From assembly GCA_945878405.1 (NCBI GenBank), contig CAMCTJ010000016.1, positions 1-42,229 on the forward strand: a DNA stretch of 42,229 nt. Reading direction: 5' to 3'. Positions 10,237-18,209 of this stretch are shown here, one piece after another. Source of the stretch: Bdellovibrio sp. ZAP7. GTDB lineage: Bacteria > Bdellovibrionota > FAC87 > UBA2466. The first letter of the stretch is position 1, and each line of letters opens with the position of its first letter. Both the position numbers and the translations under genes were made by a program. Below the pieces are notes generated by a model. The model was given only the letters and a program-made list of their open reading frames with translations, did not search any database and had not been told where the DNA came from.

Positions 10237-10248
10237 ACACTTGTATGG
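10233..10248. promoter_or_regulatory. Candidate LexA operator between lexA and imuA
   Basis: CCATACACTTGTATGG is a perfect 6+4+6 palindrome that covers the lexA start codon. It is followed directly by the 8-bp palindrome GGTATACC (10247-10254). The 4-base spacer matches the geometry of the Gram-positive LexA box (CGAAC-N4-GTTCG), but the half-site sequence differs from that box and from TTAC-N3-GTAA. The position between lexA and a divergent mutasome operon makes it the natural operator. This is inferred from position and symmetry only. Confidence 0.6.
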
Positions 10249-10275
10249 TATACCTAAGTAGGTCGAAATTGTCCA
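10247..10275 (-). promoter_or_regulatory. Predicted lexA promoter
   Basis: On the minus strand TGGACA (10275-10270) and TATACC (10252-10247) are separated by 17 bases, matching the sigma70-type TTGACA/TATAAT consensus at 5 of 6 and 4 of 6 bases. The expected transcription start falls about 3-4 bases before the lexA ATG, which explains the missing ribosome site. The -10 element touches the palindromic operator, so bound LexA would block its own promoter. Confidence 0.5.
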
Positions 10276-10291
10276 GTCATTTCTGAGGATT

Positions 10292-10804
10292 ATGAACCCT
10301 TTAGCTAAACAACAGCCAATTTTTTCACCTGAAGCAGGTTTATTTTTGTTTCGCCCCCATCGAGGAGAGCCCGGTACGGCTTTCGCCCTTCAATGCTTGA
10401 AAACTCAAGAACTGGGCTCTTCTCTACCCTCCCCACATTTAAGTTATGGGGTATTTATTTCTGACGAGGGCTTGCTTTATCCTCCCGCACTTCAAAAATG
10501 GCAGATCAGCCTTTCTCGATTTCTCATGATTCATACAGATACGGCTCTCCAAACTTGGAAGTCCGCTTTGGAAGCACTTCAAACAGGGCTTTTTCGATGG
10601 ATCTTTTTAAGAACCTCGAAACCTTGTGATGCTACTCACCTAAGAAAACTACAACTTGAATGCAAAAGAAAAAACACTTCTGTTTTTCTTTTTTCAAAAG
10701 CGCAACTTCCTCATTGGTTTTTCAAAAAGGTTCTCCATGAAGATAGTTTCATCACAGAAAATCTTATACTTTCAAAATCCAAGTCCTCTCTTAGCCATAG
10801 CTGA
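10292..10804 (+). CDS. imuA: ImuA-like mutasome protein with degenerate P-loop
   Basis: This 170-residue protein sits first in the lexA-divergent operon before imuB and dnaE2, the standard position of ImuA. ImuA is a RecA-like partner of the translesion mutasome. The fit is visible in the RecA-like core: SLSRFLMIHTDTALQTWKSALEAL, WIFLRTSK and THLRKLQLECKRKNTSVFLF. At the Walker A position (GLFLFRPHRGEPGTAFALQ, residues about 16-34) there is no GK[ST], so ATP binding is probably lost. It is shorter than the usual 200-260 residues. GAGG lies 3 bases before the ATG. It overlaps imuB by 68 bases. The assignment rests on context and modest similarity. Confidence 0.72.
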   Translation: MNPLAKQQPIFSPEAGLFLFRPHRGEPGTAFALQCLKTQELGSSLPSPHLSYGVFISDEGLLYPPALQKWQISLSRFLMIHTDTALQTWKSALEALQTGLFRWIFLRTSKPCDATHLRKLQLECKRKNTSVFLFSKAQLPHWFFKKVLHEDSFITENLILSKSKSSLSHS

Positions 10805-11987
10805 AAGTCTCATTAGTTTAACCCCTAAAGTTTCGGTGATTGAAAAAGATATTTATGCTGACATTACATGCACTGAACATTTATTTGGGGGTGGTTTCAA
10901 TCTTTTGCAAAAAGCCGAATCCATCTTACTGGCTTTTAACACTTCATGTTCTTGGGTTCTCACTGAAAAGATCAGTTGGGCAAAACCGCTTTGCATAAAA
11001 GAAAAGAATATTTTTAATCCGGGAGAATCTTCTCCCACTCTTTTAGCGCTCCCCGTCGAAGCTTTAGCGCAATGTGGGAATCCCACTACTCTTAAAGACG
11101 AGCAAAAAGAACGGCAGGAACTTGTTCGTTTTTTAAAAAGAATCGGGATGGTTTTCTGCTCTGACTTTCTAAAAATTCCACGCTCATCTTTAGCACAACG
11201 TTTTGGTCATTTAGGCCTTAGACTCGCCGATGCTTTAGAGGGAAATCACGAACCCTTACTTTCTTTTTATGCCCCCCAAGAACCAATCACCTTCTCAATC
11301 GACACCGAAAGCCTTGGCTCATTAGAAGCGTTGCTTTTTGAGTTATCTCTGCTACTCCCCACGCTGGAACTCAGACTCCAAGGGCGTCAGGCATTCATTC
11401 AAAAAATAAAACTTACTTTTCATCTTGAAAACAAGTCGAAACAAACACATGAGGTTTCTTTTTCAAAGTTCACTCGAGATCCCATTATCATTCGTAAAGT
11501 TCTCACAGAATCCCTTTCTAGCATTTCGTGGTCTTCTCCTCTGCACCGCCTCACTTTAGAAATATTGGAATCTGTCCAGCAGAACCCAGGACAATTGGAT
11601 TTGTGGGACCAAACCGAAGAACACCTTGAGGAACTTTCTGGCTTTGTTCAGAGAATGAGAAAACGATTTGGAGAAGATCGAGTGGGTTTTGCAGAAGTGG
11701 TTCCTAATTACTTACCTGAGAAATCTTGGCGCTTGATCTATCCACCAGTTTTGGAACAGGTGTTTTATCCAGATCATTCAAGGCCAGTTTTCTTATTTGA
11801 AACCCCTTTTCCCTTCTATCCCTCAGCTCATTGGAAATTAACAGAGCTTGAACGACTTAACCTTCACTGGTGGGAGAAAAACATATCAAGACGGTATTTT
11901 CTAGCCGAAGGCGATAACGGCGAAACTTTTTGGGTCTTTTTTGACCCTTTTACACATAAATGGTTCTGTCATGGATCCTACAATTGA
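10737..11987 (+). CDS. imuB: ImuB, Y-family polymerase-like mutasome hub (short N-terminus)
   Basis: ImuB is a catalytically dead Y-family polymerase homologue that links DnaE2 to the sliding clamp. This 416-residue version shows the family segments SLTPKVSVIEKDIYADIT and EHLFGG, then the RFGHLGLRLADAL region and the little-finger domain (about 175-290). A LDLWDQ segment (about residue 286) could be a clamp-binding motif. The ATG at 10737 is the first in frame; a TTG at 10656 is possible, and a stop at 10641 prevents a longer product. The protein therefore lacks about 65-80 residues of the usual palm start. The reading frame overlaps imuA by 68 bases and dnaE2 by 17, so translation is coupled. 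Confidence 0.85.
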   Translation: MKIVSSQKILYFQNPSPLLAIAESLISLTPKVSVIEKDIYADITCTEHLFGGGFNLLQKAESILLAFNTSCSWVLTEKISWAKPLCIKEKNIFNPGESSPTLLALPVEALAQCGNPTTLKDEQKERQELVRFLKRIGMVFCSDFLKIPRSSLAQRFGHLGLRLADALEGNHEPLLSFYAPQEPITFSIDTESLGSLEALLFELSLLLPTLELRLQGRQAFIQKIKLTFHLENKSKQTHEVSFSKFTRDPIIIRKVLTESLSSISWSSPLHRLTLEILESVQQNPGQLDLWDQTEEHLEELSGFVQRMRKRFGEDRVGFAEVVPNYLPEKSWRLIYPPVLEQVFYPDHSRPVFLFETPFPFYPSAHWKLTELERLNLHWWEKNISRRYFLAEGDNGETFWVFFDPFTHKWFCHGSYN

Positions 11988-14900
11988 TTTTGTCGAGCTT
12001 TTGGCAAAAACTCACTACTCTTTTCTTGAAGGCGCATCCTCGCCAGAGGAACTTTTTTCAACAGCTGCCATGATGGGATATGCCGGGCTTGGCATTGCTG
12101 ATATTCAAGGTCTCTATGGGGTAGCACGGTCTCATATAGCAGCCAAAAACCAGGGCCTTCCCCTTTATGTGGGTGCCCAGGTTCCCTGGAAAAATACTTT
12201 GCTACATCTTTTTGCAATGAACAGAAAAGGATATGGAGACCTCTGTGAGTTGCTGAGTTGTTTTCATCAAGAGGTTCCCTGGGAATTGGAATCTTTTTCG
12301 TCAGATCTCCTAGCTTTTGTTCCAGCCGCCCCCTTCCCCCATCTAGAGGAACTTCAATCCCTTTTTCCAAAACGATTAGCTTTTTTTTGCAGCCTTGCTT
12401 TTGAGGGCCGTGATGCTCAGAGAATAAAACAAGCTGAGTCCCTCATTGACACTTTTCATTTACCTTGCATCGCCAGCAATGAGCCGCTCTACCATATTCC
12501 TCAAAGAAAAATTCTTCACGACGTCTTACGAAGCATAAAGAATCTGACTTCTCTTTCCAACGCTGGTTTTCATCTTACTCCCAATAATGAATCCTATTTA
12601 AAACCCCTGAACGTGCTTTCGTCCCTTTATAAAAACCATCCAGAATGGCTTCGGGCCACAAAAGACTTTGCTAACTTGTGCACTTTTTCATTGGATGAAC
12701 TTCGCTACCACTATCCAAGAGAATGGCTTCCCGAAGGTCATACGAGTGATTCCTATTTGCGCGAGCTTGTCCAGAAAGGAACTTTGAAACGATTTGGACA
12801 TGCTGTCCCCTCCCAGGTTTCACATCAAATCGAACATGAACTCGCTCTCATTCAAGACCTCCATTATGCAGATTACTTTCTCACTATTTGGGACATCGTT
12901 CAGTTTGCATCTAGCAGAAACATTCTTTTTCAAGGAAGAGGTTCAGCTGCGAATTCACTGGTTTGTTATCTTCTTGGGATCACTGCTATCGATCCGATTC
13001 GAATGAATCTTCTTTTTGAAAGATTTATTTCCAAAGAGAGACATGAGCCACCAGATATAGATATCGATTTTGAACATGAACGACGAGAAGAGGTGATTCA
13101 ATACATTTATGAACGCTACGGCCGAGATAGGGCTGCACTCACCGCTGAAGTCATCTGCTTCAGAAAAAAATCTGCTCTTAGGGACGTCGGAAAAACGTTA
13201 GGAATCCCTGTCGATGAGATTGAACAATTTCAGATGATTAGCAAAAAACGTCCCCTAGATGAAATCCTGGTTGGGGAGCTGCAGGGCACATCCCCTCATT
13301 TATCTTCTGACCTTCTTGCTAAGTACTTGGCTCTTTGTCAGGAAATTTATGGCTTGCCAAAACATTTAGGAACCCATGTCGGGGGTTTTGTACTAGCTCA
13401 AGAAAAACTGTCACGAATGATTCCGATTGAAAAAGCAGCACAGGCATCCAGAACCATTGTCCAGTGGGATAAAAACGATTTAGACAATCTTAACTTTACT
13501 CGGGTTGATATTTTAGGGCTCGGTATTTTAACGGCCATTCGAAAATGCTTTGAGTTGGTCAAAGAGATTTATCACGTTAACTTAAGCCTCAACACCATCC
13601 CGACAGAAGATCCTAAAGTCTATGATGCCATCTGCAAAGCAGACACTGTGGGAGTCTTTCAGATTGAGTCACGGGCTCAAATGAATATGCTTCCCCGATT
13701 AAAGCCCAGAACTTTTTATGATTTAGTAGTTCAAGTGGCAATCGTTCGGCCCGGCCCCATTCAAGGGGAGATGGTTCACCCTTATCTTCGACGCAGACAA
13801 GGATTAGAAGAAGTCGATTACCCGCATCCGGAGTTAGAAGCCATTCTTAAAAAAACCTATGGAGTGCCCTTATTTCAGGAGCAAATCATGAAAATGGCGA
13901 TGACTGTCGCTGGCTTTTCAGGGGGAGAAGCAGACGAGCTCCGTCGTGCAATGGGTATTTGGCGGCGAGATGGAAAAAACAGGCTTTCACTTATGGGAGA
14001 AAAATTTAGACAAGGTCTCATGAAAAAAGGGATATCGAAAGAGTTTGCGGATCGTATTTTTTCTCAAATTGAAGGCTTTGCAGAGTATGGATTTCCCGAG
14101 TCGCACGCAGCTTCATTTGCGCTTTTAGCTTATGCAAGTGCTTATCTAAAAGTTTATTACCCAGATGCGTATGTGGTAGCGCTTTTAAATTCCCAGCCCA
14201 TGGGATTCTACAATAGCCACACCCTTCTCTACGATGCTATGAGACATGGAGTAACTGTTCACCCAATCGACATCAATTTCTCCTCTTGGAATAACACTCT
14301 GATTAGTCCTCAGGTGATCCGTCTGGGCTTTAGAGAAATATTTGGTTTAAGAAAATCGGTTTCTCAAGCGATAGAACGTCTCCGGGAAAGCCGTCCCTTT
14401 TTTGGTTTTACGGACTTTATTTCGAGACTTAAGGAAGCTTTAGCTCCGGATGTTTTAACTAAAAGAGACTTGTTCTTTTTAGCTGCTTCTGATTCTTTTC
14501 AGAGCATTCATCTCAAAAGAAGAGAGGCTTTTTGGGAAATTCAGAAATTAGGACTTCAAGATTCTTTCACTTTAAATTCAAAAGATGAGCCTTTAGATCT
14601 TCCTCAAGAGAAAGACTGGGAGAAAGTTACACTAGATTTTCAAGCTTTTGGTATTTCCCTGGGAGAACACCCTATGAAGGTTCTTGCCTCAGAAAGAGCC
14701 ACACTAAAGGCGCTTGATAGCCGCGCTCTTCAAAAAGCGAAGGACAAACAAAAAGTAAAACATGCTGGTATGGTTGTCTCTCGCCAAATGCCTCCAACAG
14801 CCAATGGGGTTTTATTCCTAACGCTCGAAGATGAGTGGGGGCTTTCTAATTTAATTGTCTGGAAAGACACGGCTTACAAATATAAGCACGTGCTCTGGAA

Positions 14901-14991
14901 TCATTCTTTTCTTTTATTTGAGGGAACGATTCAAAGAGACTCTAAAAGCCAAGTACTGCATTTGATAGTTAGCTCGGTAAGTCCTCTTTGA
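11971..14991 (+). CDS. dnaE2: Error-prone DNA polymerase III alpha DnaE2
   Basis: This 1006-residue C-family polymerase performs damage-induced mutagenic synthesis together with ImuA and ImuB. The PHP domain begins THYSFLEGASSPEEL, with the metal-binding HxH of proofreading PHP domains not kept, as is common in DnaE2. The polymerase core has QGRGSAANS (about 320) and the catalytic aspartates in PDIDIDF (D363, D365 in this numbering), with a third in RVDILGLG. The finger region contains SHAASFALLAYASAYLK. A C-terminal OB-fold follows (about 895-1000). The ATG at 11971 is preferred over an in-frame start at 11941 because family homology begins just after it. It overlaps imuB by 17 bases. Confidence 0.95.
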   Translation: MDPTIDFVELLAKTHYSFLEGASSPEELFSTAAMMGYAGLGIADIQGLYGVARSHIAAKNQGLPLYVGAQVPWKNTLLHLFAMNRKGYGDLCELLSCFHQEVPWELESFSSDLLAFVPAAPFPHLEELQSLFPKRLAFFCSLAFEGRDAQRIKQAESLIDTFHLPCIASNEPLYHIPQRKILHDVLRSIKNLTSLSNAGFHLTPNNESYLKPLNVLSSLYKNHPEWLRATKDFANLCTFSLDELRYHYPREWLPEGHTSDSYLRELVQKGTLKRFGHAVPSQVSHQIEHELALIQDLHYADYFLTIWDIVQFASSRNILFQGRGSAANSLVCYLLGITAIDPIRMNLLFERFISKERHEPPDIDIDFEHERREEVIQYIYERYGRDRAALTAEVICFRKKSALRDVGKTLGIPVDEIEQFQMISKKRPLDEILVGELQGTSPHLSSDLLAKYLALCQEIYGLPKHLGTHVGGFVLAQEKLSRMIPIEKAAQASRTIVQWDKNDLDNLNFTRVDILGLGILTAIRKCFELVKEIYHVNLSLNTIPTEDPKVYDAICKADTVGVFQIESRAQMNMLPRLKPRTFYDLVVQVAIVRPGPIQGEMVHPYLRRRQGLEEVDYPHPELEAILKKTYGVPLFQEQIMKMAMTVAGFSGGEADELRRAMGIWRRDGKNRLSLMGEKFRQGLMKKGISKEFADRIFSQIEGFAEYGFPESHAASFALLAYASAYLKVYYPDAYVVALLNSQPMGFYNSHTLLYDAMRHGVTVHPIDINFSSWNNTLISPQVIRLGFREIFGLRKSVSQAIERLRESRPFFGFTDFISRLKEALAPDVLTKRDLFFLAASDSFQSIHLKRREAFWEIQKLGLQDSFTLNSKDEPLDLPQEKDWEKVTLDFQAFGISLGEHPMKVLASERATLKALDSRALQKAKDKQKVKHAGMVVSRQMPPTANGVLFLTLEDEWGLSNLIVWKDTAYKYKHVLWNHSFLLFEGTIQRDSKSQVLHLIVSSVSPL

Positions 14992-15021
14992 TTTTGATTG
15001 TGGATGCGATAGACTTTTTCC

Positions 15022-15501
15022 ATGCATACAGTCTTAGTTTTCTTCTTTCTGCTGGCATCCCCACTTTTTGCGGCAGAATTCAGCTGTCAAATGCAAGACC
15101 TCAAGATCTTTTCACGCCCTTGGGAAACTTCTTCCGACTTTATGACGGTCAATTTCGAAGGGCCTTTTGCGCGCGAACAGTTCCAAGATATTGGGGTACC
15201 CGGTTCATCCTATTTCAGTGTCATTCTCTCACTCGACTGGTGTCGCTCTCTTCAAGATGCCATTCTCTGTGAAACCCCTTTATCCGCGCTTGTCGAAATT
15301 GAGAGCTCGGAAACGGCTACTGGCCCAAAAACAAAAACTTCTCTTCGATATTTTTTAACTATTCTAAACTATCGCGAGGATGGATGGGCAGTCCTCAAAA
15401 CACGCGCAAAACGACTGGACCTTCTTCCTCCGATTACATTCCTCACTGAGTTCCCTGCAGGATCTTGTTCTGTAACTCCTCAACTTTACAATGTTTTATA
15501 G
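15022..15501 (+). CDS. Exported protein of unknown function
   Basis: This 159-residue protein has a clear signal peptide (HTVLVFFFLLASPLFAAEFS) with likely cleavage after FAA. The mature part is about 140 residues and contains four cysteines (one each in FSCQM, DWCRS, ILCET and GSCSV), an even number that could form two disulfides in the periplasm. I recognise no family. It begins 30 bases after dnaE2 and could be read from the SOS transcript, though no strong ribosome site is visible. The signal peptide and the four cysteines favour it over the frame that overlaps it at 14988-15272. Confidence 0.75.
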   Translation: MHTVLVFFFLLASPLFAAEFSCQMQDLKIFSRPWETSSDFMTVNFEGPFAREQFQDIGVPGSSYFSVILSLDWCRSLQDAILCETPLSALVEIESSETATGPKTKTSLRYFLTILNYREDGWAVLKTRAKRLDLLPPITFLTEFPAGSCSVTPQLYNVL

Positions 15502-15515
15502 GCCTATTAATTCTC

Positions 15516-15521
15516 TATAAT
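15516..15521 (+). promoter_or_regulatory. Predicted -10 element for the coiled-coil/secA run
   Basis: A perfect TATAAT lies about 53 bases before the GTG start of the coiled-coil gene, just after the previous gene ends. The -35 region is poor (GTTTTA at 17-base spacing). It is the only good promoter-like site ahead of the long plus-strand run from 15574 to 23459. Confidence 0.4.
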
Positions 15522-15573
15522 TCTCCTCACAAAGTGGTCTGGTTCCGACGATAAGTTCCATTAGGAGTGTCAC

Positions 15574-16377
15574 GTGTCGTCAAAAAATCGACCAGATCAG
15601 CATAACTTGGAAGATTCTAGTTCGGAGATCCCACTAGAAGACAATCTCCCTACCCCTGAAACTCAGGAGTTGGAGCTTCAAGTAAACACTATTCGCACTC
15701 AACCTGATGAAAGTCCTTTAAGCAGTAACCAGATTGAGATTTTAAAACGCTATATCGAATTAAAGGAAAGCGAAGTCCGGGACTTACGCGAACAACAAAA
15801 TCAGTACCAGCAATTCACCCAGAAAAATGCAGTCAAAATTGATACTTTTATAAAACAAAATCGCCTCCTAGCAGCCCAGTTAGATGAAGCGCAAAGAAAT
15901 ACGGCTCGCCTACAAGCAGAAATGGAAGAAGAACGCCGCGAACACTCGGAGCAGATCACTCTTTTAAAAAGTGATTTTGAAGAGAGGTTAAAGCAGGCCG
16001 GAGTAACTCAAGATCAAGTGAAAGAACTGCTCCGCAAACGAGAAGAGTTTAAAGAAAAGGTTCGAGAAGATCTGAAAAGAATAAAACTAAAAGAAAGAGA
16101 ACTCGAAAACAAATACGAGCTCCTGCGTAACGACACACAAACTCTTTTAGATTCTAAAGATAGACAGATTCTAGAACTGAAGAAGAAGATTGATGCTCTC
16201 GATTTAGAGCTGGAACAATTTGATGACCGACTACGAGAATCGGCGAATATTCTCAATGGGGTCGGTTCGAAAAAAAGGCGTTTGATTGAGACTCTGAAGA
16301 TCGCTATTTCACTTTTAGAAGATATTGATAACGAAAACCTAAGTGTCTTGCCTGACTCTGAAAGAAAAGCAGGCTAA
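15574..16377 (+). CDS. Cytoplasmic coiled-coil protein of unknown function
   Basis: This 267-residue, highly charged protein has no signal peptide or membrane segment. Residues 1-45 are acidic and probably disordered. Residues about 50-235 are an almost uninterrupted heptad-rich helix full of Glu, Lys, Arg, Gln and Leu, predicting a long coiled coil. A short conserved-looking tail follows (GVGSKKRRLIETLKIAISLLEDI). The GTG start has AGGAG 6 bases upstream. The next gene, a metallophosphoesterase, starts 9 bases later. A structural or scaffold role is likely, but nothing points to a particular partner. Confidence 0.8.
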   Translation: MSSKNRPDQHNLEDSSSEIPLEDNLPTPETQELELQVNTIRTQPDESPLSSNQIEILKRYIELKESEVRDLREQQNQYQQFTQKNAVKIDTFIKQNRLLAAQLDEAQRNTARLQAEMEEERREHSEQITLLKSDFEERLKQAGVTQDQVKELLRKREEFKEKVREDLKRIKLKERELENKYELLRNDTQTLLDSKDRQILELKKKIDALDLELEQFDDRLRESANILNGVGSKKRRLIETLKIAISLLEDIDNENLSVLPDSERKAG

Positions 16378-16386
16378 TTATTTTCC

Positions 16387-17466
16387 ATGAAAAAGCTTAA
16401 ACTCGTCGTCTCTGATTTTCATTTGGGCAAAGGCACCCGTTTACCCAACGGTTCTTTAAATCCCCTTGAGGATTTTCACCATGACCACCGATTCAAAGAA
16501 TTCTTAGACTACTACTCATCGGGAACCTACGCCGATACCGAGATAGAACTCATTCTCAACGGCGATATTTTGAACCTTATTCAAATTGACTACCACGGTC
16601 ACTACCCCGTCATCATTACGGAAGCTGTGAGTGTTGCTAAGCTCGAATCGATTATCAAAGGCCACTTCATTTTCTTTGAGGCTCTCCGAGACTTTCTAAA
16701 ACACCCTCGCCACTCAGTAACCTACGTTATTGGAAACCATGACCAAGAGATGTTATGGAAAGGAGCAAGAGATTTATTTGAAAAAGCAGTAAGTCGCGAG
16801 ATCACTTGGAAAAATATCTACCATCAAGTAGATGGGGTTCATGTGGAACATGGACACCAATACGAAACAGCTAACCGAGTTGACCCTACTCGTCTTTTTT
16901 TAACTGAGGGCCTTCCAGAACCTATTTTGAATCTTCCCTGGGGAACTCTTTTTACGGTGCAATTTCTCATCAAACTCAAATTATCGCGTCCTGCAGTAGA
17001 CAAAGTACGTCCTTTTAAACAAATGATCTGGTGGCACTTCGTGCACGATACGTGGACGACGATCATGCACAGTATTCGTTTGATCTCTTATTTCATTTCC
17101 ACTCGCTTTAGTAAAAATCGCTACCGCCAAACTAGCCTCAATACGACTTTCAAGCTTCTTTGGGAGGCATCCGTTTTTCCCGATCTCTCAGACGCGGCTA
17201 AAAGGATTTTACGAACACCTGAAATCCACACCGTTGTTTTTGGACACAGCCACGTGTATCGCCATGTCCCAGTGGGTGATGAAAAGCAGTACTTAAATAC
17301 AGGGACTTGGACCGATATGGTTTCTCTCGATTTGGAAACTTTTGCCCGAAGAACACGGCTCACCTACGTTCGTGTAGAATATTCCGATTCCAATTCAAAA
17401 CCGGTTCCTTTGCTTCGGCACTGGATCGGAAGAATTCCCCTAGAAGATGATGCTTTAGGGATTTAA
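16387..17466 (+). CDS. Calcineurin-like metallophosphoesterase (possibly LpxH-like)
   Basis: This 359-residue protein carries all the metal-binding motifs of the calcineurin-like family in order: DFH (D10, H12), NGD (58-60), GNHD (116-119), EHGH (154-157) and GHSH (286-289). This predicts a two-metal phosphohydrolase. The layout of the core resembles UDP-2,3-diacylglucosamine hydrolases, but it is longer (359 versus about 240 residues). The extra part (about 160-260) is aromatic and basic and may bind membrane or lipid. It is followed after 14 bases by the acyltransferase PlsC, which supports a lipid substrate. The substrate itself is uncertain. Confidence 0.82.
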   Translation: MKKLKLVVSDFHLGKGTRLPNGSLNPLEDFHHDHRFKEFLDYYSSGTYADTEIELILNGDILNLIQIDYHGHYPVIITEAVSVAKLESIIKGHFIFFEALRDFLKHPRHSVTYVIGNHDQEMLWKGARDLFEKAVSREITWKNIYHQVDGVHVEHGHQYETANRVDPTRLFLTEGLPEPILNLPWGTLFTVQFLIKLKLSRPAVDKVRPFKQMIWWHFVHDTWTTIMHSIRLISYFISTRFSKNRYRQTSLNTTFKLLWEASVFPDLSDAAKRILRTPEIHTVVFGHSHVYRHVPVGDEKQYLNTGTWTDMVSLDLETFARRTRLTYVRVEYSDSNSKPVPLLRHWIGRIPLEDDALGI

Positions 17467-17480
17467 AGAAATGATGCCTG

Positions 17481-18194
17481 ATGCTTGATAAACTCTGTCT
17501 CTTTTTGGCGATTATTCATAGCGCCCTCGTCTCGTTTTTATCAGTTCCCTTCTTTATTCTGGTCCCTAAAATCGGACAGAAATTTCAACGTTTTTTTGGA
17601 TTGGGCTGGATTTGGCTGATGGGAATTAGGGTCCATACTGTGGGACTGGAAAACCTCCCTCAAGCCGGAGGTGGTGTCCTGGCACCCAATCACGAAAGTA
17701 TGTTAGATATCCCCCTTCTTTGTTCCTTGGGTCATCCCTTATGTTGGCTATCCAAAGAAGAAGTGGGCAAGCTTCCTTTCATTGGGTGGTCAATGAAAGC
17801 CATGGGATGCTATTTTGTGAAAAGAAATCGCTCTGGGCATGACATCAATGTCATGAAAGATGTAGAGGATGGCCTAAAGCGCGGCGCATCAATCGTGATT
17901 TTTCCGGAAGGAACCCGAACCCGCACGGGAAAACTTCTCCCTTTTAAAAAAGGTGCATTCAAAACAGCTCAAAACTCGGGAGTCCCGATTATTCCTATAG
18001 CTATTACAGGAACGTATCAAATCGCTCCCCCGGGCCAAGGGCCGTCCAGAGGACACTCCGTAACGGTGAGAATCGGTTCCCCGATGTTTTTCTCCCCAGA
18101 AGAAACCCTCGAATCGGCTCAGAAAAGATATCGAGAAAATCTCATCAAACTTTTGTCAATAGACCGTGGTTCCGCCTATAATGGGGAAACTTAA
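17481..18194 (+). CDS. plsC: 1-acyl-sn-glycerol-3-phosphate acyltransferase PlsC
   Basis: This 237-residue membrane-associated enzyme adds the second acyl chain to lysophosphatidic acid, making phosphatidic acid. It has an N-terminal hydrophobic anchor (about 5-30), the catalytic HX4D motif (NHESMLD, H71 and D76), the WLSKEE substrate segment and the FPEGTRTR motif (141-148). A later PIIPIAI strand completes the family pattern. The length is normal. It lies between the metallophosphoesterase and secA, 15 bases before secA, in an apparent operon. Confidence 0.92.
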   Translation: MLDKLCLFLAIIHSALVSFLSVPFFILVPKIGQKFQRFFGLGWIWLMGIRVHTVGLENLPQAGGGVLAPNHESMLDIPLLCSLGHPLCWLSKEEVGKLPFIGWSMKAMGCYFVKRNRSGHDINVMKDVEDGLKRGASIVIFPEGTRTRTGKLLPFKKGAFKTAQNSGVPIIPIAITGTYQIAPPGQGPSRGHSVTVRIGSPMFFSPEETLESAQKRYRENLIKLLSIDRGSAYNGET

Positions 18195-18209
18195 CGAGCA
18201 CTAGACACA

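Noticed and set aside
10669-10675. A AAA AAC slippery heptamer in imuA, in phase for -1 frameshifting
   Set aside because: A -1 shift enters a frame that stops at 10739-10741 and does not join imuB, which lies in the other frame.
14988-15272. A plus-strand frame overlapping the exported protein at 15022-15501
   Set aside because: The overlapping frame has a signal peptide and four cysteines and runs longer. Only one of the two can be real in that form.
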